Part shown: piece by piece, positions 8,356-16,032 of the stretch
Numbering within the stretch: position 1 is the first letter of the stretch
Layout: each line of letters starts with the position of its first letter
Assembly: GCA_963839745.1 (NCBI GenBank)
Contig: CAWIWC010000005.1
Coordinates: forward strand, 585,549-649,548
Length of the DNA: 64,000 nt
From: JAIBJN01 sp963839745
GTDB lineage: Bacteria > Actinomycetota > Thermoleophilia > Gaiellales > Gaiellaceae
Reading direction: 5' to 3'
Position numbers and translations under genes: made by a program
The notes under the pieces: model-generated
The model's database searches: none
What the model was told of the DNA's origin: nothing
The model's input: the letters and a program-made list of their open reading frames with translations, nothing else

Positions 8356-11082
8356 TCAGCGTGCGGCGGGCCTGACGGCGCCGCCGATCCGCTCCACTCT
8401 CACGGCCGACGTCTTGTACTCGGGCGTGCCGATGAGCGGGTCGCCGACGTCGTGCGTGAGCCAGTTCACCTTCGCCTCGGCGAAGTGGAGGGCCATCCAG
8501 ACGAGGCCGGGGTAGACGCGCTCGCCGAGCTTCGCCTTCGCCTCGAGCTCGCCGCGGCGCGAGACGAGCCTCACCCACTCCCCGTCCCCGATCCCGAGGG
8601 CGACGGCGTCCTCCGGGTGCATCTCGACGAACGGGTCCTCCTGCTTCTGGACGACCCCGTCCTCGCGCATGGTCATCGTCGCCGAGTTGTAGTGGTAGAG
8701 CGTCCGCCCGGTGGAGAGGACGAACGGGTACTCGGAGTCGGGCTGCTCGATCGGCGGCTGGTACTCCACCGGGTAGAACTTTCCCTTGCCGTTCGGCCGC
8801 GAGGGGTGCGGCGCGTGCAGGTACGGGGAGCCCGGGTGGTCGCGGTCGGTGCACGGCCACTGAAGCCCGACCTCCTCGATCCGGTCGTAGCGGATGCCCG
8901 ACCAGAGCGGCGAGAGGTCGGCGAACTCGTCCCAGGCGTCCTCGGCCGACTCGTACGTGGGCCAGTTCGCCCCGAGCGCCTCCGCCATCTCGACGACGAT
9001 GCGGAAGTCCTCGCGCGCGTTCCCGGGGCACGGGACGGCGCGGCGCACGCGGTTCACGCGGCGCTCGGTGTTCGTGAACGTGCCGTCCTTCTCGGCGAAG
9101 CTCGAGGCGGGGAAGATCACGTTTGCGTACTTGCGGTTGGAGTCGTTGAGGAAGAGGTCCTGCGCGACGACGAAGTCGAGCTTCTCCATCCCTTCCTCGA
9201 CGTGGTGGGCATTCGGCTCTGTCTGCACCGGGTTCTCGCCGATCAGGTAGAGCGCCTTGATGCGCCCGTCGTGGAGGCCCGACATCATCTGGTCGAGCCG
9301 GAACCCCGGATTGCTCGGGACGTCGAGCCCCCACGCCTCCGAGAACTTCGCGCTGACCTCGGGGTCGTCGACCGCCTGGTAGCCGGGCAGGTAGGCCGGG
9401 TTGGCGCCCGCGTCGTTCAGTCCCTGGACGTTGTTCTGTCCGCGGAGCGCGTTCAGGCCGGTGGACTCGTAGCCCAGGTGGCCGGTCATGAGCACGAGGT
9501 TGGAGAGCGACCAGATGTTGTCGACGGCGCACGCGTGCTCGGTGATCCCGAGCGTGTAGAAGATCGCCGCGTGCCGCTCGCGCGCGTACTCGCGCGCGGT
9601 GGCGACAATGTCGGCCGCCGGGACGCCGGTGATCTTCTCGGCCTCCTCGGGCGTGTAGTCGGCGACGACCTCCGCGACGGCTTCGACGCCCTCGGTGTGC
9701 TCGGCGATGTAGGCGTCGTCCTGGAGCCCTTCCTTGAGGATCACGTGCAGCATCGCGTTGATCAGCCAGACGTCGGAGCCGGGCCGGAGCTGCAGGTGGC
9801 GCTTGGCGAGCTTCGTGAGCCAGATCTTGCGCGGGTCGGCGACAACGAGCGTGGCGCCGTTGCGCGCCGCCTTCTTCATGCGCAGCGCGAGCACCGGGTG
9901 CGCCTCGGTCGTGTTCGATCCGATGACGAAGATGAAGCGGGCGTTCTCGATCTCCGGGATCGAGTTGGTGGTGGCGCCTCTGCCTAACGACCTGACCAGG
10001 CCGTAGAGGGTTGGAGCGTGTCAGGTGGCTTCGCAGGAGTGGACGTTGTTCGTCCCGATCGCCGTGCGCGCGAGCTTCTGGATGAGGTAGTTCTCCTCCA
10101 TCGTCAGGCGGGCGGAGGAGAGGAAGCCGATGGAGTTCGGCCCGTGCTCGGCCTTCACGCGGAGGAGGCCGTCGGCGGCGACCTGGTAGGCGTGCTCCCA
10201 CGTCGTCGGGTGCAGTTCGCCGTCCTCGCCGCGGACGAGCGGCTCGGTCAGCCGGTCCGGGTGGTGCACGAAATTGAAGGCAAACCGGCCCTTGACGCAG
10301 AGGTTGCCCTCGTTCGAGACGTAGTGCGGCTCGGAGGTGACCTTCACGATCCGCTTCGTCTCGGGGTCGACGTTCAGGTCGATCTGGCAGCCGACGCCGC
10401 AGAACGTGCAGGTCGACTTCACCTTCTCGAGCGTGCGCTCCGGCCGGTCGGTGGCCTCCTCGAACTTCTCGTAGATCGCCCCGGTGGGACAGACGGAGAG
10501 GCAGCCGCCGCACAGCTCGCACTCGGTGTCCAGCCACGAGTAGCCGTGGGTCGGGACGATGCGCGCGCTCGGCCCGCGCCCTTCCAGGGAGAGCGCCGAG
10601 CACTGCATGACCTCCTGCGTGTAGCGGACGCAGCGGTTGCAGAGGATGCACGCGTCGGGGTCGTAGCCCATCAGCTTGTTGCGGTCGGCGTAGGGCTCCC
10701 GCTTCGCGTCGGGGAGGATGAACGGCGCCTCCGCGTCGAGCTCGCCCGCCAGGTCGACCAGCTCGTTGGGCCGGCCGCCGGGATCCGGGTTCAGGTGCTC
10801 GGCGAGCAGCATCTCGGTCAGCGTCTTGCGGAACTGCGGGACAGACGAGTTCGTCGAGACCGCCATGCCCTCGGTGACGCCCGTGGCGCAGGCGGGCAGC
10901 GGTCGCGGCGAGCCCTCGACGTCGACGACGCACATCCGGCAGCCGCCGTAGGGCTCGAGCTTGTCGTCGTGGCAGAGCGTCGGGATGAAGACGCCGTGGC
11001 GCGCGGCAGCGTGAACCAGCAGCTCGCCCTCGGGCGCGCTCGCTGGCTTCCCGTCGAGCGTGAACTGGACGACCGGCGCCAT
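8356..11082 (-). CDS. fdhA: Formate dehydrogenase alpha subunit, selenocysteine-containing
   Basis: The molybdenum/tungsten subunit that oxidises formate to CO2. The two open frames 11082-10024 and 10020-8356 are one gene interrupted by TGA at codon 354 in the same frame. Domains: NuoG-like 2Fe-2S ferredoxin (Cys37, 48, 51, 65), two 4Fe-4S centres (Cys145/148/151/161 and 188/191/194/198), the catalytic-domain 4Fe-4S (Cys225/228/232/262), then the bis-MGD domain. The context NNVHSCEAT-TGA-HAPTLYGL aligns with E. coli FdhF NNVDCCARV-Sec-HGPSVAGL. Total about 908 residues. The extra N-terminal iron-sulfur domains and the linked NuoE-NuoF gene indicate a soluble NAD-linked complex. selABCD genes are not in the window. 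Confidence 0.93.
9987..10004 (-). promoter_or_regulatory. SECIS-like hairpin after the fdhA UGA codon
   Basis: Downstream of the UGA (10021-10023) the transcript can fold as ACG-G-CCUG-GU-CAGG-U-CGU: a lower 3-bp stem, an upper 4-bp stem and a two-base GU apical loop, 24 bases after the UGA. E. coli fdhF has GGU-U-GCAG-GU-CUGC-ACC with the same GU loop, 19 bases after its UGA. This is the element that SelB reads in bacteria. The match is in shape and loop, not in stem sequence. Confidence 0.7.
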
Positions 11083-11107
11083 GGAGCGAATCGTAACGCC
11101 CGCGCTC

Positions 11108-12340
11108 TCAGGTCACCCGCGTGAAGGCGGGGTCGACGTCGAGGTACGCCTCCCGCTCGATCACGCGCCGGAGGCGCTCGATCGCCTCGCGGACGTCGGC
11201 GAAGCGGGTGTACAGCGGCGGAAAGCCGAAGCGGACGCTGTCGGGGCCGCGGTAGTCGGGGATCACGTCCGCCCGCTCGATGAGCGCGCGGCAGATGCGC
11301 CAGGCCTCCGGGTGGCGGAAGGAGAGGTGGGCGCCGCGCCTGGCGGGGTCGCGCGGCGTCCCGAGCTCGACGCCGAGCGGCACCAGGAGCTCGTCGTGGA
11401 GCTCGACGGCGTACTCGGTGAGGGCACGGCCCTTGGCGGCGACCGCCTCGACGCCGGCCTCGGCGAGGATCTCCAGCCCTGAGCGGATCGCGACGAGCCC
11501 CAGGACCTGCGGGGTGCCCGCGAGGAAGCGCGCCACGCCGTCGGCCGGCTCGTAGGGGTGGCCCATGGCGAACTGGTCGCGCTGGCCGAACCAGCCCTGG
11601 ATGGGCGTGCGGAGCTCCTCCTGGAGCGGAGACCGGACGTAGAGGAACGCGGGCGCGCCCGGCCCGGCGTTCAGGTACTTGTAGGTGCAGCCGACGGCGA
11701 GGTCGACGCCGTGCTCCTCGAGCCCGACCTCCACGGCGCCGACGGAGTGGCTGAGATCCCAGACCACGAGCGCGCCCGCGGCGTGCGCCGCCTCGGTGAT
11801 GCCCTCCAGGTCGGCCAGGGCGCCGGGGCGGTAGGCGACGTGCGAGAGGGCGACGAGGCCCACGTCCCCGGCGGCGCACGCTGCCTCGACGTCGGCGACG
11901 GTCGGCCCCTCGATCGGGTCCGGCTCGATGAAGCGGAGGTCGTCCGCGACTCCCTCGAGCACGTACCGGTCGGTGGGGAAGTTGTCCAGGTCGGTGACGA
12001 CCACGCGCTTGTCCGGACGCGCGGCGAGCACCGCGGAGGCCAGCTTGTAGAGGTTCACGGTCACCGAGTCGGTGACGACCACCTCGCCCGGCCGCGCTCC
12101 CAGTGCGTGCTCGGCGAGCTCGTCCCCGACCTCCGTCGGGAGCTCGATCCACTCGTGCCAGCCGCGCACGAGGCCGGTTCCCCACCGCTCGACGACCTCG
12201 GCGAGCACCGCCTGCGTCCGTTTCGGGAGCCGGCCGAGGGAGTTGCCGTCCACGTAGAGCGGCCCGCCCTCCTCGTGGACGAACTCGTCGCGGAAGCGTG
12301 CGAGCGGGTCGTTGCGGTCGAGCGTGCCGGCGTCGCTCAC
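11108..12340 (-). CDS. kynU: Kynureninase
   Basis: A PLP enzyme of 410 residues that splits kynurenine or 3-hydroxykynurenine into (hydroxy)anthranilate and alanine. Family features: YVDGNSLGRLPKRT at the N-terminus, DNFPTDRYV, VVWDLSHSVGAVEVGL, and the PLP lysine in GCTYKYLNAGPGAPAF. GTG 12340 overlaps the stop of the NuoE-NuoF-like gene (GTGA), and fdhA starts 26 bases beyond its stop, so it lies inside the formate dehydrogenase operon. Formylkynurenine hydrolysis releases formate, which gives a reason for the pairing (inference). Tryptophan dioxygenase and formamidase genes are not seen here. Confidence 0.93.
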   Translation of the reverse strand: MSDAGTLDRNDPLARFRDEFVHEEGGPLYVDGNSLGRLPKRTQAVLAEVVERWGTGLVRGWHEWIELPTEVGDELAEHALGARPGEVVVTDSVTVNLYKLASAVLAARPDKRVVVTDLDNFPTDRYVLEGVADDLRFIEPDPIEGPTVADVEAACAAGDVGLVALSHVAYRPGALADLEGITEAAHAAGALVVWDLSHSVGAVEVGLEEHGVDLAVGCTYKYLNAGPGAPAFLYVRSPLQEELRTPIQGWFGQRDQFAMGHPYEPADGVARFLAGTPQVLGLVAIRSGLEILAEAGVEAVAAKGRALTEYAVELHDELLVPLGVELGTPRDPARRGAHLSFRHPEAWRICRALIERADVIPDYRGPDSVRFGFPPLYTRFADVREAIERLRRVIEREAYLDVDPAFTRVT

Positions 12341-13902
12341 GCGGTCGGCGTCGGCTCGCCGAGCGGGGCGAAGAGCTCCGGCCAGTAGCGGAAGGCCGCG
12401 CGCATGGGGAAGGGCGCACCCTGTCCGAGCCCGCAGATCGACGTCGCCGCCATCGCGTCGAGCCACTCCTCGATCTGCTCGCGCGACATGGCGACGCGGC
12501 CGTGCTCGAGCTCCTCGAGCAGGTGGTGCATGCCGCGGTTCCCGATCCGGCACGGCGTGCACTTCTGGCAGGACTCCTCGGCGAAGAAGCGCATCGTCTC
12601 GGCCAGGAGCCGGAGCGGCGAGTAGCTCTTTGGGAACACCTGGACTGCGGCCGAGCCCGCGCCGACGCCCCACTCGCGGAGCGCGTCGCGCGTGAGGGGG
12701 ACGTCGAGCGCCTCCGGCGGGAGGATCCCGCTCGCGGCGCCGCCCGGAACGATCGCCCCGATCTCCTCGGTCGCGCCGCCGGCGTGCTCGTCGATCAGCT
12801 CGCGCAGCGTGACGTCGACGGGCGCCTCGTAGCAGCCGGGCGCGGCCACGGCGCCCGAGACCGACCAGAGGCGCACCTTCGGCCAGGCCTCGCCGCCCAG
12901 CCGCAGGATCGCCGGGATATGCGCCAGTGTCTCGACGTTGTTGATGAGCGTCGGGCGGCCGAGGTAGCCGACCTCGCTCGGGAACGGAGGCTTCAGCCGC
13001 GGCATCCCGCGCCGGCCCTCCATCGACTCGAGCATCGCCGTCTCCTCGCCGCAGATGTAGGCGCCCGCGCCCACGACCAGCTCGATGGACAGGCCGTCGA
13101 GGATCCCGGCGCTGCGCAGCTCGTCGATCGCGCCGAGCAGGCGGGCGCGTGCGGTCGCGTACTCCTCGCGCAGGTAGATGAACCCCTCGGTCGCCTCGGC
13201 GAAGCGCATGGCGACGAGCATCCCTTCGAGCATCAGATGCGGCCTGAGCTCCATGACGTAGCGGTCCTTGATCGTCCCCGGCTCGCCCTCGTCCGCGTTG
13301 ACGACGACGTAGCGCGGGCCGGCCTCGCGCGCGACCGCCTCCCATTTGATCCCGGTCGGGAACCCGGCGCCGCCCAGGCCGGCCAGGCCGCTCGCCTTCA
13401 GCTCGTCGACGATCCTGTCGTTCGCCGGAAGGTTGCGGAGCACCTCGAGCCCGCCGCGGGCTTCGTAGTCGGCAAGGGTCTCGTCGGGCTGGGCGAGCCC
13501 GGTCGAGGGGCCGTCGTTGGTGCGGTAGACGACCTCCGGCTCGACGGTGTCTCCGCGCAGGAGCACCGGCCCGATGTCGCAGTGCCCGAGGCATTCGACG
13601 CCGAGCACCGGGACTCCGCTCGCGGTCTCCTGCTCGCGCGCGAGGAGGTCCTTCGCGCCCAGGCAGTCGCAGACGGGGCCGATGCAGACGCGCACGGCGC
13701 TCATTGGCACGCGCAGGAACGAATAGAAGGAAACGACCTCGTGCACCTCGCCGCGGCGGATGTTCATGTGGTCGGCGACGGCGTCCGAAAGCTCGGCCGT
13801 CACCGGGCCCACCTCGCGGCGGACGCGGCCGAGGTTGTCCAGCAGCTTCGTCCGCTCCTTGGGCAGCTCGGGGAGGAGCTCGGTGAGCTTGAGGACGTCT
13901 AT
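12337..13902 (-). CDS. NAD-linked formate dehydrogenase beta subunit, NuoE-NuoF fusion
   Basis: A diaphorase subunit passing electrons from FdhA to NAD. Residues 1-150 are NuoE-like: a helical part (TELLPELPKERTKLL), then a thioredoxin-like 2Fe-2S domain with CIGPVCDCLG and CLGHCDIGP cysteines. From about 165 it is NuoF: GLGGAGFPTGIKWE (FMN/NAD), NADEGEPGTIKDR, GAGAYICGEETA, and the 4Fe-4S motif ESCQKCTPCRIG near the end. No ATG, GTG or TTG lies in frame before the conserved start; 13902 is an ATA, given as an approximate 5' end. The next internal ATG would delete the first helices. It is divergent from fdhD, a few bases away. Confidence 0.87.
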   Translation of the reverse strand: MDVLKLTELLPELPKERTKLLDNLGRVRREVGPVTAELSDAVADHMNIRRGEVHEVVSFYSFLRVPMSAVRVCIGPVCDCLGAKDLLAREQETASGVPVLGVECLGHCDIGPVLLRGDTVEPEVVYRTNDGPSTGLAQPDETLADYEARGGLEVLRNLPANDRIVDELKASGLAGLGGAGFPTGIKWEAVAREAGPRYVVVNADEGEPGTIKDRYVMELRPHLMLEGMLVAMRFAEATEGFIYLREEYATARARLLGAIDELRSAGILDGLSIELVVGAGAYICGEETAMLESMEGRRGMPRLKPPFPSEVGYLGRPTLINNVETLAHIPAILRLGGEAWPKVRLWSVSGAVAAPGCYEAPVDVTLRELIDEHAGGATEEIGAIVPGGAASGILPPEALDVPLTRDALREWGVGAGSAAVQVFPKSYSPLRLLAETMRFFAEESCQKCTPCRIGNRGMHHLLEELEHGRVAMSREQIEEWLDAMAATSICGLGQGAPFPMRAAFRYWPELFAPLGEPTPTA

Positions 13903-13914
13903 GGTTCGATCATA

Positions 13915-14694
13915 GTGAACGCCCTGCCGCCGTACTCCGCGGCCCGCACTGACGTCCTGCGGCTCCCCGGCGGTTGGACGGAGCGGGACGAGGTGGCCGT
14001 CGAGGAGCCTCTCGAGATCCGCGTCAACGGTGAGGCGGTCGCGGTGACCATGCGGACTCCTGGGCACGACGAGGAGCTCGCGCTCGGGTTCCTCCTCTCC
14101 GAGGGCCTCAGCCCCGTGGAGGCGTCGCTCCCGGCGGACCTGGCCGCAAACACCGTCGAGGCGACCGCCGAGGACTTCGACGCCGAGGCGCTGCGGCGGA
14201 ACTTCTACACGTCTTCCTCCTGCGGGGTCTGCGGCAAGGGCGCGCTCGAGGCGGTCGCGGTCGAGGCGCCGCGCGTCGAGAGCGAGCTCCACGTCCCGAT
14301 CGACGTCGTCTCCGCGCTCCCGGACCGTCTGCGCGCCTCCCAGCCGACATTCGCCGCGACCGGCGGCCTGCACGCCACGGGCCTCTTCACGGCCGCCGGC
14401 GACCTTCTGCACGCGCGCGAGGACGTGGGCAGGCACAACGCCTTCGACAAGGTCGTCGGCCGGGCTTTCCTCGACGGGCTTCTTCCACTGGCGGACAAGG
14501 TCGTCTGCGTCAGTGGCCGTCTCTCGTTCGAGCTCGTCCAGAAGGCGGCGGTCGCCGGCTGTCCGATCGTCGTCGCCGTCGGGGCGCCCTCGTCGCTCGC
14601 GGTCGAGCTCGGCCGCGATCGCGGGGTGACGCTCTGCGGCTTCGTGCGCGACGGGCGCGTGAACGTGTACTCCGAGCCCTGGCGGATCGCGTGA
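13915..14694 (+). CDS. fdhD: Formate dehydrogenase accessory sulfurtransferase FdhD
   Basis: FdhD passes sulfur from a cysteine desulfurase to the molybdenum cofactor of formate dehydrogenase, needed for its activity. It has about 259 residues: the N-terminal EEPLEIRVNGEAVAVTMRTP, the catalytic pair in SSSCGVCGKGAL, the HAREDVGRHNAFDKVVG signature, and VCVSGRLSFELVQKAA. Start GTG 13915 (VNALPPYS). It is divergent from the diaphorase gene and followed by the methyltransferase with a GTGA overlap. Its position beside fdhA supports a working enzyme. Confidence 0.93.
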   Translation: MNALPPYSAARTDVLRLPGGWTERDEVAVEEPLEIRVNGEAVAVTMRTPGHDEELALGFLLSEGLSPVEASLPADLAANTVEATAEDFDAEALRRNFYTSSSCGVCGKGALEAVAVEAPRVESELHVPIDVVSALPDRLRASQPTFAATGGLHATGLFTAAGDLLHAREDVGRHNAFDKVVGRAFLDGLLPLADKVVCVSGRLSFELVQKAAVAGCPIVVAVGAPSSLAVELGRDRGVTLCGFVRDGRVNVYSEPWRIA

Positions 14695-15467
14695 CCTTCG
14701 CGGTCGCGGCGGAAGCGTATGACCGCTTCGTCGGCCGCTACAGCTACGCATTGTGCGACGCGCTCGCCGAGCGCGCGGCCCTCGCCCCGGGGGTGTCGGT
14801 GCTGGACGTCGGCGCCGGCTCCGGGGTCGGGACGCGCCGGCTCGTCGAGATCGCCGGGCCGGGGCGGGTGGCCGCCGTCGACCCATCAGAGCCGTTCGTC
14901 GCCGCGCTCCGCGAGCGCTTCCCGGAGGCCGACGTCCGGCAGGGCGTCGCCGAGTCGCTGCCGTTCGAGGACGACTCCTTCGACGCCGCGCTCGCCCTGC
15001 TCGTCGTCAACTTCATGGCCGACCCCGCGGCCGGCGTCGCGGAGATGCGGCGCGTCACGCGGCCCGGCGGCACGGTGGCTGCGTGCGTCTGGGACTACGG
15101 GGGCGAGATGCAGCTCCTGGGGAGGTTCTGGGACGCCGTCGAGGAGCTCGACCCGGAGGGCTCCGGTGACGCCGACGAGCGCTCCCGCATGCCGTACCGA
15201 CGCGAGGGCGAGCTCGCCGGGCTGCTGCGCGACGCCGGCCTCGAAGACGTCGAGGACGGCGCGATCGTCGTGTCCGCCGAGTACGAGTCTTTCGAGGATC
15301 TCTGGGAGCCCTACACGGCAGGGGTGGGCCCCGCGGGCGCCTATGCCGTCTCGCTTCCCCCCGACCGGCAGGAGGCTCTCAAGGCGCTCTATCGCGAGCG
15401 GCTCGAGGCTCCCGAAGGCCCCTTCAGCCTCACCGCGCGCGCGTGGTACGCGACCGGACGGGCGTAG
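14691..15467 (+). CDS. Class I SAM-dependent methyltransferase
   Basis: A Rossmann-fold methyltransferase of 258 residues (UbiE/Methyltransf_11 type). SAM-binding motif I is VLDVGAGSGVGTRRL, motif II the acidic AAVDPSE, and the post-motif region GVAESLPFEDDSFDAALALLVV is typical. The substrate is unknown. GTG 14691 overlaps the fdhD stop (GTGA), and the 3' end overlaps the start of the mobA reading frame, so it is part of the fdhD-mobA transcript. Nothing in the protein ties it to cofactor making. Confidence 0.82.
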   Translation: MTFAVAAEAYDRFVGRYSYALCDALAERAALAPGVSVLDVGAGSGVGTRRLVEIAGPGRVAAVDPSEPFVAALRERFPEADVRQGVAESLPFEDDSFDAALALLVVNFMADPAAGVAEMRRVTRPGGTVAACVWDYGGEMQLLGRFWDAVEELDPEGSGDADERSRMPYRREGELAGLLRDAGLEDVEDGAIVVSAEYESFEDLWEPYTAGVGPAGAYAVSLPPDRQEALKALYRERLEAPEGPFSLTARAWYATGRA

Positions 15468-15957
15468 CCGGCGCCCTGCTCGTCGGCGGCGCGAGCACGC
15501 GCTTCGGCTCGCCGAAGGCGCTCGCGCGCTACGAGGGCGAGACGCTCGCCGAGCGGGCGCACCGCGTGCTCGCCGAGGCGTTCGACGAGGTGATCGTCGT
15601 CGGCAAGGCCGCCGACGGGCTCGAGCTCCCGTTCGAGGTGCTCGACGACGGCAGCGACGTCCGCGCCTCGATGGTCGGCGTCGCCGCGGCCCTGCGGCTG
15701 GCCGAGGCCGGAGGTCGTCGTCGTTCTCCCGACCGACATGCCGCTCGTGACCGCCGGCCTCCTGTGCGCGCTTGCGGATGCGGCCGAGGAGCACGACGTC
15801 GGCGGTCCCCCAGACCGGCCCGCTTCCCGGCGCTTACCGCCGCTCGGCGTTGCCCGTCTTCGAGCGAGGCATCGCCTCCGGCGAGCTCGCGCTGCACGGC
15901 GCGCTCGGGGAGCTCGCCACGCGTGTCGTGAGCTGCGAGGCCGCCTGCGGAACGTGA
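15443..15957 (+). CDS. mobA: Molybdenum cofactor guanylyltransferase MobA (two frameshifts)
   Basis: MobA joins GMP to molybdopterin, giving the bis-MGD cofactor FdhA needs. The nucleotide-binding start is clear, GALLVGGASTRFGSPKALARY. The frame changes near 15,712, where EVVVVLPTDMPLVTAGLLCAL continues in the next frame, and again near 15,803 (AVPQTGPLPGAYRRSALPVF). Each change equals one extra or missing base. The pieces together give a roughly normal MobA of about 170-190 residues. Linkage to fdhA and fdhD argues for a needed gene, so sequence error is likelier than decay; a true pseudogene is possible. Confidence 0.8.
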
Positions 15958-15982
15958 ACAAGCCCGCCGACTGGGCCAACGT

Positions 15983-16013
15983 GACGGCGGGGGCCGCGAA
16001 GGCCCCCGCCGTC
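15983..16013. terminator. Perfect 13-bp hairpin between convergent genes
   Basis: GACGGCGGGGGCC (15983-15995), loop GCGAA, exact complement 16001-16013. It lies between the convergent mobA and LVIVD genes, so it can serve both strands. Arm length and five-base loop match the hairpin at 4794-4824. Confidence 0.75.
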
Positions 16014-16032
16014 AACCCGTACTCGCCTCCGG

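Noticed and set aside
10021..10023. TGA in fdhA as an ordinary nonsense mutation or gene end
   Set aside because: The frame continues without shift into perfectly conserved FDH sequence, the codon falls on the catalytic Cys/Sec column, and a SECIS-like hairpin follows.
6845..10933. A 1,362-codon minus-strand reading frame
   Set aside because: Only its last about 500 codons (the decarboxylase) are protein-like; the upstream part is the antiframe of fdhA, rich in Arg, Pro and Ala, a common high-GC artefact.
12103..14694. An 863-codon plus-strand reading frame over the diaphorase gene
   Set aside because: Only the last about 259 codons are FdhD; the rest is antisense to the NuoE-NuoF gene.
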